A stretch of DNA of 64,000 nucleotides from Aliiglaciecola lipolytica (GCF_018860635.1 NZ_JAHKPT010000012.1:1-64000), one strand, 5' to 3'; shown: positions 15,548-26,534, counted from the stretch's first letter. The notes: a model not told the origin generated them from the sequence alone. Numbers and translations: made by a program.

Positions 15548-16137
15548 TGGGTCCCATTTTAGTTTTGTATTATAGCCTACATGGCGCTACCCGAAATTTA
15601 GCCAATAAAATAGCCTTAGGTGCTCAGATGCAAGGCGCTGATGTGATAGTGCGCACTGTGCCTAAGGTAGCCACAGGCATAGATTTTAGCCAGCAGGCCG
15701 TCCCTGAATCAGGTGATCCTTATGTGAGCTTGGACGAACTTGCGAACTGCAGTGGTTTAGCTCTCGGCAGCCCGACTCGTTTTGGCAATATGAGTAGTGC
15801 TATGAAACACTTTTGGGACTCAACCTCTTCATTGTGGTTGTCAGCCAATCTAAATGGTAAGCCAGGATGTGTGTTTACCTCCTCTAGCAGTATGCACGGT
15901 GGGCAAGAGTCTACATTATTAACCATGATGATCCCGTTATTGCATCACGGCATGCTAATAAGTGGTCTGCCCTATTCTGAACCCGAGTTACATTCCACCG
16001 TAACCGGCGGAACTCCCTATGGCGTGACCCACGTTAGTTTGCAAAACAAATCGATATTAAGTCAAGACGAACAATCACTGTGCATTGCACAGGGAAAACG
16101 ACTTGCCATGTTAGCGCAAAAACTAGGACAAAAATGA
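15547..16137 (+). CDS. wrbA: NAD(P)H:quinone oxidoreductase WrbA
   Basis: FMN-dependent quinone reductase with a flavodoxin fold, 196 residues. The phosphate-binding loop LYYSLHGATRNLA is near the N-terminus, followed by GSPTRFGNMSSAMKHFWD and GTPYGVTH. The GTG start at 15547 overlaps the arsC stop (TAGTG), implying translational coupling. It is shorter at the C-terminus than some WrbA proteins. It protects against quinone redox cycling in characterised relatives. Confidence 0.92.
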   Translation: MGPILVLYYSLHGATRNLANKIALGAQMQGADVIVRTVPKVATGIDFSQQAVPESGDPYVSLDELANCSGLALGSPTRFGNMSSAMKHFWDSTSSLWLSANLNGKPGCVFTSSSSMHGGQESTLLTMMIPLLHHGMLISGLPYSEPELHSTVTGGTPYGVTHVSLQNKSILSQDEQSLCIAQGKRLAMLAQKLGQK

Positions 16138-16556
16138 AAATTCCAACCAGTATTTATCGAAAATTAGCCTTAGTAAGTTACCTATTGTTGTTAATATGGG
16201 TTCCAATCTGGCATCTCCTGTTGGCGAACCCCACAGGCAGAAGTGAACAATTTGAAATTTTTCTAACCTTTGTTTGGACCATCCCATTGTTGTTACCAAT
16301 GTCGGGGATTTTAAGGGGCAAACCTTATACCCATGCGTGGGCCAATTTTATTGTCATGTTTTATATCATGCATGGCCTCACCAGCTTTTACGCGGTAGAA
16401 AATGAACGTTATTATGCGTTAATCGAGATTGTTTTAAGTGTTGGAATGTTTATTGGTTGCAGCTTTTATGCACGTCTTAGAGGTAAAGAATTAGGATTAA
16501 GCATTCCAAAATTGAAAGATGAAATGGCTAAAGAAAAAGCCACATTCGGAAAATAA
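16134..16556 (+). CDS. DUF2069 domain-containing membrane protein
   Basis: A 140-residue inner-membrane protein with four helices (near residues 10-30, 41-59, 68-87 and 96-116). ATG 16134 overlaps the wrbA stop (ATGA), and a longer frame that runs back into wrbA is rejected. DUF2069 proteins occur next to wrbA and arsC in Shewanella and Alteromonas relatives; function unknown. Confidence 0.85.
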   Translation: MKIPTSIYRKLALVSYLLLLIWVPIWHLLLANPTGRSEQFEIFLTFVWTIPLLLPMSGILRGKPYTHAWANFIVMFYIMHGLTSFYAVENERYYALIEIVLSVGMFIGCSFYARLRGKELGLSIPKLKDEMAKEKATFGK

Positions 16557-16648
16557 ACCGCTTAGCATTTGATGTTTACAGAGAAATGGTTAGTGGTTTA
16601 AAAGTGATTAATGATTTAGTTGCTAATTGGCCAAGATAAACTGAACAA

Positions 16649-17371
16649 TTAAAGTTCAAGCACTTGTTTAATGAAGGGAATACTAATTTTACGTTTTTCT
16701 TGAATGCCTTGAAACTGCAATTCATCTAGGGCAGCGACAAGGCTATGCATATCTCGTTTAGCATGACTGATCAGAAATTGCAGTGATTCACGGGAGATAC
16801 TGATACCGCGCTGCTTGGCCTTAATATTTAAGGCTTCGCACGCATCTTGATCATCTAGTGGCGCTAAACTAAAGCTAATTCCCCAAGCCAAACGTGAGAC
16901 CAAATCAGCTAACTCAAATTGCAGTTGTTTAGGTCCACGATCACAGCTCACCACAAGTTTACAGTGTTGGGTTTCACGAATACGATTAATTAAATCGAAC
17001 AACGCTCTTTGCCAATCTTCACTGTGCTGAATATGTTGAATGTTATCTATGCACAACAACTGAATGTTTTCCATTCCATCTAAAATAGTATGGGGATAGC
17101 GAAGAGAGGCATCTAATGCCAAATAAAAGTGGGATTTTTGTTGTTGTGCTGCATTGTGTGACATCGCCACTAACAAATGACTTTTCCCCGTACCCGCAGC
17201 CCCTGAAATATAGGTCAGAAAAGGCAATTCAGTGGAGTCGTTTTGTTCAACAAGCAAACCGCAATGTTGATAAATTAACGAATTACTGCCAACGACCAAA
17301 GAGTCGAATGTCTGTTCGTCAGGCAAATCAACATCTAAAGAAATTTGTTTTGGTAACTGATCGCCAACCAA
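16649..17371 (-). CDS. hda: DnaA regulatory inactivator Hda
   Basis: AAA+ protein of 240 residues that stimulates ATP hydrolysis on DnaA when bound to the sliding clamp. An N-terminal clamp-binding motif QISLDV is followed by the Walker A region GAAGTGKS (57-64), which is more canonical than the E. coli sequence, Walker B LLCIDNIQ, and an arginine-finger region. The start is TTG at 17371, 1 nt after the stop of the DUF2066 gene, so the pair is probably co-transcribed. Confidence 0.92.
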   Translation of the reverse strand: MVGDQLPKQISLDVDLPDEQTFDSLVVGSNSLIYQHCGLLVEQNDSTELPFLTYISGAAGTGKSHLLVAMSHNAAQQQKSHFYLALDASLRYPHTILDGMENIQLLCIDNIQHIQHSEDWQRALFDLINRIRETQHCKLVVSCDRGPKQLQFELADLVSRLAWGISFSLAPLDDQDACEALNIKAKQRGISISRESLQFLISHAKRDMHSLVAALDELQFQGIQEKRKISIPFIKQVLEL

Positions 17372-17372
17372 A

Positions 17373-18482
17373 TTAAGGTCTCCAAAAATAGGGTTTATTG
17401 ACTACATGTTGGCTAAAATCATCCATTGGACTTTGCATTCTGTTGTCTAACCTAAACGCTTCGTCAAGATTTTCTTTGGCACCAAATAACTCTAACTCAA
17501 AAGTAGAGAAACTACCTTGCTGTTCAATCAATCTAACGTCGATAACCACTGATAAGTTGTTTAAAAAGTTGAGAACTTCCATATAAGTAGTTAGAGATGA
17601 AATATTGCCGATTACAATTTCCGTTTTGTTTTCAACTGAGTTCCCAGCCACAGCTTCAATAGCATATTTAGCAGCTAGCTCATCGGCCACCATATCAATC
17701 GCTTTTTGCATTGCAAGTTCAGGGGAACTAGCTTCCACTTCACCAGAATCAAATGCTCCCCGTCGAGTTATTATCCATTCGAGAACCCAAACGTCGAGTT
17801 TTTTAGGTTCTGGTTGTATTTCAGGATCACCTTCAAACTGATTAACAACGGGCTGCTCATCGCGATAGAATAAACGCCCTGACATCACATATTCGGTGTC
17901 ATAACGCTCACTGGCTTGGACTAAATTTTGGGTATAGCTCGACCAAACATCGTAAACACTTACCTGTTGGATATCCGTTAAATCCATCACCGGAAAAGCA
18001 ACTTCTATTCCCCGACGTTGAGCTGTTTCTTTTGCCATCTCTATCAAGTTTTGATGAATGCTGTCTGTCAATAATTTACGGGAATTTGTGCCTTTTTCTT
18101 CAATCGCTATCCATGCAAGTGTTTGCGGTCGATGCTTACCCCAAATGGAAAATCCTGTTGAACGTAGAACACTTTCCACTTTATTGACATCAAATTCAGC
18201 TTTATAAAGTAAGCCTTCAGGTGTTGATTCATAAGCGTACGACAACAAAATATTTTGTGCATTGTTTAAATACGATTTAATTTCTTGATCATTTAATAAC
18301 GCGCGATTGCCGCTAACTTTAACCAATACTTCTGCTAGGGCCTGCTTAACCGCCTTTTTCTGCGCATTCGTAGATTGGTCTGAAACCACAACAGACGCAT
18401 TGTACAAACCCTCGACAACAGCGGCGTTTACCCAATTAAGTTGGGCGACCATTAACAATGTTAAAAACAGCAGACAACGCAT
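17373..18482 (-). CDS. DUF2066 domain-containing exported protein
   Basis: A 369-residue protein with a signal peptide ([20 protein letters not shown]) cleaved near residue 20. ATG 18482 is chosen because an upstream frame would place 9 residues before the signal sequence. The family is of unknown function and is repeatedly found between hda and purM in gammaproteobacteria. It is divergent from purM. Confidence 0.86.
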   Translation of the reverse strand: MRCLLFLTLLMVAQLNWVNAAVVEGLYNASVVVSDQSTNAQKKAVKQALAEVLVKVSGNRALLNDQEIKSYLNNAQNILLSYAYESTPEGLLYKAEFDVNKVESVLRSTGFSIWGKHRPQTLAWIAIEEKGTNSRKLLTDSIHQNLIEMAKETAQRRGIEVAFPVMDLTDIQQVSVYDVWSSYTQNLVQASERYDTEYVMSGRLFYRDEQPVVNQFEGDPEIQPEPKKLDVWVLEWIITRRGAFDSGEVEASSPELAMQKAIDMVADELAAKYAIEAVAGNSVENKTEIVIGNISSLTTYMEVLNFLNNLSVVIDVRLIEQQGSFSTFELELFGAKENLDEAFRLDNRMQSPMDDFSQHVVNKPYFWRP

Positions 18483-18727
18483 TAGTATTAAACACTCTTG
18501 AAAATTCAAAGCGGTATTGTCATAGATCTAAATTAAAATTTCACCATTTGTTTAAAGCTTGTTTGCCTTTACCGTACGTTTTTCAAGCGATTTGGCAATA
18601 TTTATCAGATAAAAATAACCTCTTGATTGACGATGTTTACTGTCTAGATAGAAAATACCTCGATTTACAGTACCTTTTCTTTTGTCATACTGATAAAATC
18701 CGCAAAAATTTTTTACTGAGGAATATT

Positions 18728-19768
18728 GTGAGCGATTCTAACCCATCTCTGAGCTATAAAGACGCAGGCGTCGATATTGATGCAGGAAATCAACTGGTAG
18801 AACGAATCAAGTCCGTGACCAAAAAAACTCACCGCCCAGAAGTGAAAGGCGGCTTGGGAGGTTTCGGTGCATTGTGCTCAATTCCTCAAAAGTATCGTTC
18901 TCCTTTACTCGTATCAGGCACCGATGGTGTAGGTACCAAATTAAGACTAGCGATGGATCTTAAACGTCATTTTGGTATCGGCATCGATTTGGTTGCTATG
19001 TGCGTTAACGATTTGATTGTTCAAGGTGCAGAGCCATTATTCTTTTTAGACTATTACGCAACCGGTAAGCTTGATGTAGATACGGCTACCGAAGTGGTCA
19101 GCGGCATAGGTGCAGGTTGCGAATTATCTGGCTGTGCACTGATTGGTGGCGAAACCGCTGAAATGCCTGGCATGTACCACGGTAACGATTACGATGTGGC
19201 TGGTTTTTGTGTAGGTGTTGTTGAAGCCGATCAAGTAATCGACGGTAGTAAAGTTGCTCCTGGCGATGCAATCATTGCCCTTGCCTCTTCAGGTCCTCAT
19301 TCAAATGGCTATTCTTTAGTCAGAAAAGTACTGGAAGTCAGTGGTACAGATCCAGAAACCCCCTTTGCAGACAGTACTATTGCTGATCACTTGCTCGAAC
19401 CCACACGGATTTACGTTAAATCTGTCTTAGCTTTGTTAGAAAAGCACAGTGTTCATGCTATTTCTCATATCACCGGTGGTGGTTTCTGGGAAAACATTCC
19501 TCGGGTATTACCTGACAATGCAAAAGCAGTAGTTCAGCGCAACAGTTGGACAAGACCTGCCATTTTTGATTGGCTTCAAGAAAATGGAAATATCACCGAC
19601 CACGAAATGTTCCGAACTTTTAACTGTGGTGTTGGTCTGATGATTGTATTACCACAAGCAGAAGCGCAAGCAGCGGTAAATTACCTAAATGAACTGGGCG
19701 AAAATGCTTGGGTACTAGGTGAAATCGCTGAATGCGGTGAGCAACAAGAACAAGTTGAGATTGTTTAA
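18728..19768 (+). CDS. purM: Phosphoribosylformylglycinamidine cyclo-ligase
   Basis: AIR synthetase of purine biosynthesis, 346 residues. The start is GTG 18728, preceded by GAGGAA at 18718-18723; an upstream frame to 18458 has no recognisable sequence. Motifs include [13 protein letters not shown] at the N-terminus, [17 protein letters not shown] and [11 protein letters not shown]. purN follows directly with no gap. Confidence 0.96.
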   Translation: MSDSNPSLSYKDAGVDIDAGNQLVERIKSVTKKTHRPEVKGGLGGFGALCSIPQKYRSPLLVSGTDGVGTKLRLAMDLKRHFGIGIDLVAMCVNDLIVQGAEPLFFLDYYATGKLDVDTATEVVSGIGAGCELSGCALIGGETAEMPGMYHGNDYDVAGFCVGVVEADQVIDGSKVAPGDAIIALASSGPHSNGYSLVRKVLEVSGTDPETPFADSTIADHLLEPTRIYVKSVLALLEKHSVHAISHITGGGFWENIPRVLPDNAKAVVQRNSWTRPAIFDWLQENGNITDHEMFRTFNCGVGLMIVLPQAEAQAAVNYLNELGENAWVLGEIAECGEQQEQVEIV

Positions 19769-20419
19769 TTGAGTCGTTCAGCAAAATCAATCGTTGTATT
19801 AGTCTCCGGTAATGGTTCTAATTTACAGGCCATTATCGACTATTTCAGTGACAAAACTGATTTAGCAAAAGTCACAGCGGTTATTTCCAATGAACCCTCT
19901 GCGTTTGGCTTACAACGAGCAGAAAATGCCGGAATCGATGCACTTTGTGTTAATCACCGAGAGTTTGACAGCCGTGTTGAATATGACCAAGCTTTAAAAG
20001 CAGCAATAGATAAATACTCACCTGACTTAGTGGTACTCGCTGGCTTTATGCGTATTTTAACCGAACAATTTGTAACTAGCTTCAGTGGCAGGATGATCAA
20101 TATCCACCCTTCTTTGTTACCTAAATACAAAGGTTTAAATACCCATCAAAAAGCCATTGATGCAAAAGACTTGGAACATGGTGCATCCGTGCACTTCGTG
20201 ACACCAGAACTTGATGGTGGTCCTGTGATTATTCAATCCAAAGTACCAGTTTTTGAGCATGATACAGCTGCTGAATTAGCCGAAAGGGTCCAGCAACAAG
20301 AGCGAAATATATATCCACTTGTTGTAGACTGGTTTTGTAAGCAGCGATTAATGATGATCAACAATAAGGCAGTATTAGATGGACAGGAACTTCCACAAAA
20401 CGGATATGCGACTGATTAA
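19769..20419 (+). CDS. purN: Phosphoribosylglycinamide formyltransferase
   Basis: GAR transformylase of purine biosynthesis, 216 residues, using 10-formyltetrahydrofolate. It contains LVSGNGSNLQAII near the N-terminus, the catalytic region NIHPSLLPKYKGLNTH (Asn and His) and DGGPVI. The start is TTG directly after the purM stop. The C-terminus overlaps the DUF3108 gene by 14 bp. Confidence 0.95.
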   Translation: MSRSAKSIVVLVSGNGSNLQAIIDYFSDKTDLAKVTAVISNEPSAFGLQRAENAGIDALCVNHREFDSRVEYDQALKAAIDKYSPDLVVLAGFMRILTEQFVTSFSGRMINIHPSLLPKYKGLNTHQKAIDAKDLEHGASVHFVTPELDGGPVIIQSKVPVFEHDTAAELAERVQQQERNIYPLVVDWFCKQRLMMINNKAVLDGQELPQNGYATD

Positions 20420-21119
20420 ATGCTTGTTATGGGGAATAGTATTATTCTGCCTCAACTTGGGTGCTAGCGTACACGCTGCCGAATTAACCGAATTTGATGC
20501 CCATTACAAAGCATTTCGTTTTGGTAAAGAACTAGGTACCGCGAACTTAAAACTTGAGTCTCTTGGTCGTCAACGTTTTCGCTTATCTTATCAGTCTAAG
20601 GTTTCAATGTTCTTTTTATCCGATAAACGCACAGAAGTGAGTTTATTTAGCTTTAATGACGATAACATTATTCCCTTCAAATACAGTTACGAACGCACCG
20701 GTTTCGGTTCTGACAAAAGTTTAGTCGCTCAATTTGATCGGCAAAAAAACTCCATCAAAATCAATAATGAATCCAGCGTACAGTGGCATGATGAATTCGA
20801 TAACCAACTTTACCGGTTAGACATACAACTGCAGCTTGCTGCCGGTAAAAAAGAATTACAGTACAATCTGCTGAACTATCGCGGCGAATTAAAACAATAC
20901 AATTTAGTTGTGATGTCAACTGAGCAGCTTTCTCTTCCTTATGGTTTACTAGAAGGTGTTAAAGTTAAAATAGTCCGTCCTAATTCCACTCGCGAAACCT
21001 ACGCATGGTTTGCCCCATCACTCGGCTATCAATTAGTGAGATTGAAGCAATTTAAGGATGGCGAAGAACAAGGCGACATCCAGCTTTCTGCTTTTACAAC
21101 AGCTGCGGCAAGTAACTAA
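20406..21119 (+). CDS. DUF3108 domain-containing exported protein
   Basis: A 237-residue protein with a signal peptide (MRLIKCLLWGIVLFCLNLG) and a beta-rich DUF3108 domain with FRFGKELGTANL and YERTGFGSDKS segments. It overlaps purN by 14 bp, so expression is probably coupled. DUF3108 proteins commonly follow purMN in this group. The function is unknown; it may act in the periplasm or envelope. Confidence 0.85.
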   Translation: MRLIKCLLWGIVLFCLNLGASVHAAELTEFDAHYKAFRFGKELGTANLKLESLGRQRFRLSYQSKVSMFFLSDKRTEVSLFSFNDDNIIPFKYSYERTGFGSDKSLVAQFDRQKNSIKINNESSVQWHDEFDNQLYRLDIQLQLAAGKKELQYNLLNYRGELKQYNLVVMSTEQLSLPYGLLEGVKVKIVRPNSTRETYAWFAPSLGYQLVRLKQFKDGEEQGDIQLSAFTTAAASN

Positions 21120-21161
21120 CATCCATTTCGTTAGCAATAACGTACAAGAAACGTGATAAAT

Positions 21162-21195
21162 AGCATTCAATTACTTTTGAATGCTTATTTTTCAC
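21162..21195 (+). terminator. Terminator after the purMN-DUF3108 unit
   Basis: Stem AGCATTCAA (21162-21170) / TTGAATGCT (21177-21185), 6-nt loop, followed by TATTTTT. Confidence 0.75.
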
Positions 21196-21338
21196 TCAAG
21201 GAAACCCTCTAAATAGCAAATTAGCCTTGAAAACATCAGTAATATAGCCATGCTTATAATTAGCTATAAGATGAATGCATTTGATCTCCATCAAAAACAG
21301 GCATATTTTTACTTCTTGGTCAGAAAAAGGTCTTTAGA

Positions 21339-23801
21339 ATGAATATTATATTGTGGTTAGTCACCGTTATCGGTGCTGTAGGCGTAGTCAGTTTTCTCCG
21401 ATTGAGGTTACTTAACGCCTGTGTAATTGTTGGCTTAGTGTTGCTACTTGCAACTACCTTTGGATATGTTGGCTTTTTCACTTGGTTAGTGTTTTTAGGC
21501 ATTGCGATTCCGTTGAATATGGAATCTGTTAGAAAGCAATACATGACACAGCCAATGCTCGATATGTATCGTAAAATCATGCCTGAAATGTCCACTACTG
21601 AAAAAGAAGCAATTGATGCCGGTACTGTTTGGTGGGACGGTGAAATCTTCAGTGGTAATCCTGATTGGAGAAAATTGCATGCCATTCCAAAAGCAGTTTT
21701 AAGTGCGGAAGAGCAAGCATTTTTAGATGGGCCTGTTGAAGAAGCCTGTCGTATGGTTGATGACTGGGAAGTGCACCACACTCGGGCCGATTTATCGCCT
21801 GAAACTTGGCAGTTTCTTAAAGACAACAAATTCTTCGCCATGATCATCAAAAAGAAATACGGTGGTTTGGAATTTTCCGCCTATGCGCAATCCAGAATAT
21901 TACAAAAGTTATCAGGTTGTAATGCGGTTTTGGCTACTACCGTTGGTGTACCCAACTCTTTAGGTCCTGGCGAACTGTTACAACACTATGGTACCACTGA
22001 ACAACAAGATCACTACTTACCGCGTCTCGCTACTGGGGAAGAAATACCTTGTTTTGCGTTAACCGGTAGAGAAGCAGGCTCAGATGCAGGCGCTATTCCA
22101 GATACTGGTGTAGTGTGCAAAGGCACTTGGCAAGGCGAAGAAATCATTGGTATGAAGCTTACCTTTGATAAACGCTATATTACCTTAGCTCCCGTCGCCA
22201 CCGTAATTGGCTTAGCTTTCAAGATGACAGATCCAGAAGGTCTGTTGGGTGGTGAGTCAGATTTAGGAATTACCTGTGCCTTAATCCCGCGCGATACAAA
22301 GGGGTTAGAAATTGGTAATCGACACTTTCCTTTAAATATCCCATTCCAAAATGGGCCTTTGAAAGGCACCGACATCTTCGTTCCACTAGACTACATAATT
22401 GGTGGTGCAGAAATGGCTGGCCAAGGCTGGCGTATGTTGGTTGAGTGTTTATCGGTGGGACGTTGTATCACCCTGCCCTCAACAGCTGCCGGTGCTACAA
22501 AATCAATTGCCCTAGCAACGGGCGCTTACGCGCGAATTCGTCGCCAATTCAAAATTCCTGTGGGTAAAATGGAGGGCATCGAAGAAATGCTTGGTCGTAT
22601 CGGCTCAAACGCATATATGATGGATGCTGTAACAAGTCTATCCACAAAAGGTGTCGATTTAGGCGAAAAACCCTCTGTCATTTCAGCGATTTGTAAGTAT
22701 CACTTAACCGAAAATATCCGTTCAGTAGTAAACGATTCCATGGATGTTCACGGCGGCAAAGGCATAATGCTTGGTCCAAATAATTATTTGGGTAGAGCTT
22801 ATCAAGGAACACCTATTTCAATTACCGTTGAAGGTGCAAACATTTTGACCCGTAACATGATGATTTATGGGCAAGGCGCAATACGCTGCCATCCATTTGT
22901 GTTAAAAGAAATGTATGCCGCAGGTAAAGAAGATGAAAGTGAAGCCTTAGCAGAATTTGATCATGCAGTGTTTGGTCATATTGGTTTTGCAATGAGTAAC
23001 TTCTTCAGAAGTTGGTGGTATTCGTTAACAGGAGCAATCACGGCCGATGCGCCTTTTGATGATGAAACCAGTAAATACTACAAAGCAATGAAGCGCTACA
23101 GTGCCAATATGGCATTATTATCAGATGTTGCAATGGCTGTTCTTGGCGGTGAGTTAAAACGCAAAGAAAGACTTTCAGCGCGCTTAGGGGATATTTTAAG
23201 CTATCTTTACTTAGCATCAGCTACCCTTAAAAAGTTTGATGACCAAGGTCGTCAAAAAGAAGACTTAGTGCTGTTACACCGGGCAATGCAAGACAGTCTT
23301 TATTCATTGGAAACGGCTATTGATGAGTTATTGCATAACTTCCCCAATAAAGTTTTAGGTTATTTCTTGCGGGCGATTATTATGCCGTTTGGTAAGAGTT
23401 TCACCAAACCTGGTGATGAATTGGATCATAAAATTGCCACCCTTTTACAAACCCCAGGTGAGGCCCGTAATCGTCTAGCTGAAGGTCAATACCTAGGTCG
23501 TGACGAAGGCAATCCTATGGGTAAATTGGAGCAAATTTTAGATGACATTTTAGCCGCTGAACCACTGTATGACAAAGTGTGTAAAGCTGCAGATGAGCGC
23601 TATCCATTTACGCAGCTAAATGAAGTAGGCAAAAAAGGATTGGAATTGGGCGTGCTAACCGAAGAAGAGTCTGAATTAATGGCACGGGCTGAACAAGGCA
23701 GATTAGATACTATCAACGTTGACGATTTTGCACCTGAAGAGCTAATGGCTGATAAAACCCTACTCAAACCTAAAAGAAAGCCCCGCAGCAAGGCAAGCTA
23801 A
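21339..23801 (+). CDS. fadE: Acyl-CoA dehydrogenase FadE
   Basis: First enzyme of fatty acid beta-oxidation in gammaproteobacteria, 820 residues, inner-membrane associated. Two or three N-terminal membrane helices (residues 2-20, 27-45 and 48-60) precede the acyl-CoA dehydrogenase domain with [32 protein letters not shown] and the [15 protein letters not shown] signature. A large C-terminal extension is typical of FadE. The promoter lies in the 140 bp after the previous terminator. Confidence 0.95.
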   Translation: MNIILWLVTVIGAVGVVSFLRLRLLNACVIVGLVLLLATTFGYVGFFTWLVFLGIAIPLNMESVRKQYMTQPMLDMYRKIMPEMSTTEKEAIDAGTVWWDGEIFSGNPDWRKLHAIPKAVLSAEEQAFLDGPVEEACRMVDDWEVHHTRADLSPETWQFLKDNKFFAMIIKKKYGGLEFSAYAQSRILQKLSGCNAVLATTVGVPNSLGPGELLQHYGTTEQQDHYLPRLATGEEIPCFALTGREAGSDAGAIPDTGVVCKGTWQGEEIIGMKLTFDKRYITLAPVATVIGLAFKMTDPEGLLGGESDLGITCALIPRDTKGLEIGNRHFPLNIPFQNGPLKGTDIFVPLDYIIGGAEMAGQGWRMLVECLSVGRCITLPSTAAGATKSIALATGAYARIRRQFKIPVGKMEGIEEMLGRIGSNAYMMDAVTSLSTKGVDLGEKPSVISAICKYHLTENIRSVVNDSMDVHGGKGIMLGPNNYLGRAYQGTPISITVEGANILTRNMMIYGQGAIRCHPFVLKEMYAAGKEDESEALAEFDHAVFGHIGFAMSNFFRSWWYSLTGAITADAPFDDETSKYYKAMKRYSANMALLSDVAMAVLGGELKRKERLSARLGDILSYLYLASATLKKFDDQGRQKEDLVLLHRAMQDSLYSLETAIDELLHNFPNKVLGYFLRAIIMPFGKSFTKPGDELDHKIATLLQTPGEARNRLAEGQYLGRDEGNPMGKLEQILDDILAAEPLYDKVCKAADERYPFTQLNEVGKKGLELGVLTEEESELMARAEQGRLDTINVDDFAPEELMADKTLLKPKRKPRSKAS

Positions 23802-23857
23802 AGCACTTTTTAGCAACTAGAAAAACTGTCTAGAACTGAAAATATGCCTAGAACTAA

Positions 23858-23887
23858 AAATCCCACTTACTAAGTGGGATTTTTTTG
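23858..23887 (+). terminator. Rho-independent terminator after fadE
   Basis: Perfect 10-bp stem AATCCCACTT / AAGTGGGATT with a 3-nt loop, followed by a run of seven T residues. Confidence 0.9.
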
Positions 23888-23965
23888 TCAGCTTAAAACC
23901 TACAAACCTGCGTTCATCCTCGCGCTAACAAATTAACCAGATTAAAACTCCCCCATTGCTAATGG

Positions 23966-24679
23966 TTAATAGCGGAGGCCGAATTCTAGCGTGCAACCAG
24001 CAGGAACAACTTTAGACTCAATAGCCGTTAAACGGATAAAATCAATTTTACTGATCTGATCCTGCTCTGAGATTTTAGAAATCTGAAAATACCCTGAACT
24101 ATAAGGTTCCTTATCAGGACGAAGTTCTAAATATGGATATTGCCGATAAAGCCAATCGCCCTGTAAATATTTGTTAAGCTGTGTAGCGGGATTATCGATA
24201 ATAAAACGGTATTTGCCATTGGGCTTCAATTCTAAATCAGCCTTCAATTGGCAATCTTCGTTTACTTCAAGCTGATAAGTTTGTGCAAGATCTTGCTTAA
24301 ATACACCGCTATGAAGATTTGTTTCAGCTGGAAATACAAATAAAGCTAGCGAGTTTTTCGTGTACCAATGGTTCCCTTTCGTCAAACCTTGCACATTATC
24401 GACAGCTATATCTAATTGTTCAAATATGTTTTGTGCAACCGTTAATGTTTCAGCATCCTCTAATAATAATGAATACAAGATGGTATTTTGGGTAATCGAG
24501 GTGGGAAAATCGAAATCATTAAACTCAACTAAAAAATTGCGTGCCGTTAACGCTTCATTGAGTTCATTAGTTTGTTGTTTATCGAGGTATTTGCCGTAAA
24601 TATAAACCTTTGGTTGCGACGCGCACCCGCTGATTAACCCAATAAAAACGAGGATGTTTAACAATAGAATTGATTTCAT
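23966..24679 (-). CDS. Predicted outer or inner membrane lipoprotein, unknown
   Basis: A 237-residue protein from ATG 24679 with a lipoprotein signal peptide (lipobox ISGC, Cys about residue 18). The mature part has a PKVYIYGKYLDKQQ N-terminal segment resembling the SPOR-type or two-strand repeat used for envelope binding, then a domain with KPNGKYRFIIDNPATQLNKYLQGDW. No family was recognised. It lies alone between fadE and add and has its own upstream region. Confidence 0.78.
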   Translation of the reverse strand: MKSILLLNILVFIGLISGCASQPKVYIYGKYLDKQQTNELNEALTARNFLVEFNDFDFPTSITQNTILYSLLLEDAETLTVAQNIFEQLDIAVDNVQGLTKGNHWYTKNSLALFVFPAETNLHSGVFKQDLAQTYQLEVNEDCQLKADLELKPNGKYRFIIDNPATQLNKYLQGDWLYRQYPYLELRPDKEPYSSGYFQISKISEQDQISKIDFIRLTAIESKVVPAGCTLEFGLRY

Positions 24680-24854
24680 AGAAGGCTTGGACCTGTCATA
24701 TTTTACATGCAAATTTTCATGGGCAACCTATCATTAGTTGCCATAAAACTAGGATTGTTTTAGCAGATGCCAAACCTTAGGGATTTTACTACTGTTGAAT
24801 TGTATTATTCGCAACCTTGGGTTTAAGCTAACGCTAAGCGGAATGCTCTGACCC

Positions 24855-25853
24855 TTATACGCCTTTATTTAACAATGCTTTTTTCTCATCGTCACTTAAA
24901 AAAGCAGCTTTAACCCCATTCAGTTGGATGGTTTTTAATTGCTGCTCTGATATCCCTAAAACTTCATGCGCAATCTGGTATTCATGGGCAATATCAATAT
25001 TTGAAACGGCAGGATCATCAGTGTTTAAAGTGACTAAAACATTGTGCTTTAAAAATGTCGCCATCGGATGTTTTTTTAAATTTTTTACAGTAGCGGTTTG
25101 ATAGTTCGATGTTGGGCAAGACTCAATCGCAATTTTATTATCTGCCATATACGCCAACAGCTTTTCATCTTGCACAGCAGTAACACCATGACCAATCCGA
25201 GAAGCGCCTAGCTTGTATATCGCATTCCAAATACTTTGTGGACCATCTGCTTCTCCGGCGTGGACGGTAATGTGCCAGTCTGCATCTCTGGCCTTTACAA
25301 AATGATCCATAAATAATTCAGCAGGATAACCCAATTCATCGCCAGCTAAATCTAGTGCAACTAGGTCGTCTTGGTAAGCCAATAAAGCATCAAGTTCTTG
25401 CATACAAGTTTGTGCACCAAAGGTGCGACTCAATATGCCAATTAAATTGGCTTTCACAGCAAAGTCTTTTTCGCCGGCTCTGACCCCATCAATAACAGCG
25501 GCAATCAGATCAACCATATTCAAATCGTGAGATTTAGCCATGTAGTAAGGAGAAAAGCGCAATTCAACGTAATCTAAGCGACTATTCTTAGCATCTCGCA
25601 TATTCTCATATGCCACTTTATAACAAGCGTCATAGTCAGCCAAAACTGACACACCCACATCAAGTTTTGCCAGAAAAGCCAACAGATCACTGGTTTTATC
25701 ATTAATCTGGGTTAACTGTTCCACTTCTTGCAACGTGTTAGCAAGTAATTGAATATGATGTTTTTGGGCAAGTTCCCATATTGTATGGGGTTGAATATTA
25801 CCATCTAAATGCCGATGCAAATCAACTAATGGCAAAGCATAATCTATCATCAA
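24855..25853 (-). CDS. add: Adenosine deaminase
   Basis: Zinc-dependent hydrolase converting adenosine and deoxyadenosine to inosine forms, 332 residues. His13 and His15 in DLHRHLDGN, the HAGEA motif, the SRIGHGV motif and ESCPTSN / TLNTDDPAV are conserved. It acts in purine salvage. The start is ATG 25853 or the following ATG at 25850. Confidence 0.95.
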   Translation of the reverse strand: MMIDYALPLVDLHRHLDGNIQPHTIWELAQKHHIQLLANTLQEVEQLTQINDKTSDLLAFLAKLDVGVSVLADYDACYKVAYENMRDAKNSRLDYVELRFSPYYMAKSHDLNMVDLIAAVIDGVRAGEKDFAVKANLIGILSRTFGAQTCMQELDALLAYQDDLVALDLAGDELGYPAELFMDHFVKARDADWHITVHAGEADGPQSIWNAIYKLGASRIGHGVTAVQDEKLLAYMADNKIAIESCPTSNYQTATVKNLKKHPMATFLKHNVLVTLNTDDPAVSNIDIAHEYQIAHEVLGISEQQLKTIQLNGVKAAFLSDDEKKALLNKGV

Positions 25854-25895
25854 AAAGACCTTGAAAAATTAGTTAAATTTGAGTTTTCGGAATAT

Positions 25896-26534
25896 CTAAA
25901 TATTAGACTGCAACTTTTCAACTAACAATACAGCTTGCGTTCTGGTGTTAACTTTCAACTTCTTAAATATGGCACTAGTGTGCGCTTTAACAGTTGCTTC
26001 AGTCACATCCATATCATAAGCGATTTGTTTGTTAAGCAAGCCTTCTTGCAAATAATTCAGCACCTGAAACTGCTTTGGGGTTAACTCGGCAACCATCAAT
26101 GCAATCTCTTGCTGCTCACCAGATATGCTATCGATACTACTTTTCAAATCTTCAGGTACCCAAGTACCACCTTCAAGAACGGTATCTATTGCCTCTGCAA
26201 TGGATGCAACAGCAGCTGATTTTGAAACAAAGCCCTTTGCGCCGTAACCAAGGGCCTGAGAGATTATCTTGGGATGATCGCTAGCAGAAATAACAATCAC
26301 AGGGATGTCAGGGAAATCTCCACAAACACGAATAACCCCATAAAATTTTTCACAGCCTGGCATGCTTAAATCAAGCAGTATGATATCAATATCCGAACAA
26401 GCTTGGATTGACTCTAACGTTGTTTCAAGCCCATCTGATTCAACGAATTGCACTTCCTCATATAAAGGAGTCAAAGCACCTTTTAATGCTTCTCTGAATA
26501 ACGGATGGTCATCCGCTATTAGAAATTTTGGCAT
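25896..26534 (-). CDS. Orphan LuxR-family (NarL-type) response regulator
   Basis: A 212-residue protein with an N-terminal receiver (phosphoacceptor Asp55 in IILLDLSMPG, conserved DDHPLFREAL) and a C-terminal GerE/LuxR helix-turn-helix (LTPKQFQVLNYLQEGLLNKQIA, then VTEATVKAHTSAIFKKL). No histidine kinase gene is adjacent, so its sensor is elsewhere. It is separated from add by 42 nt and could be co-transcribed with it. Target genes are unknown. Confidence 0.9.
   Translation of the reverse strand: MPKFLIADDHPLFREALKGALTPLYEEVQFVESDGLETTLESIQACSDIDIILLDLSMPGCEKFYGVIRVCGDFPDIPVIVISASDHPKIISQALGYGAKGFVSKSAAVASIAEAIDTVLEGGTWVPEDLKSSIDSISGEQQEIALMVAELTPKQFQVLNYLQEGLLNKQIAYDMDVTEATVKAHTSAIFKKLKVNTRTQAVLLVEKLQSNI

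Noticed and set aside
18555-18600. PurR-like box upstream of purM
   Set aside because: ACGTTT-like sequence is present but the palindrome is not complete.
18458-18727. Extended N-terminus of purM
   Set aside because: The sequence before GTG 18728 is unlike any PurM and the Shine-Dalgarno GAGGAA is right before the GTG.
21300-21338. CTTGGTCAGAAAAAGG as a FadR site for fadE
   Set aside because: Only a half match to the FadR palindrome, without the second half.
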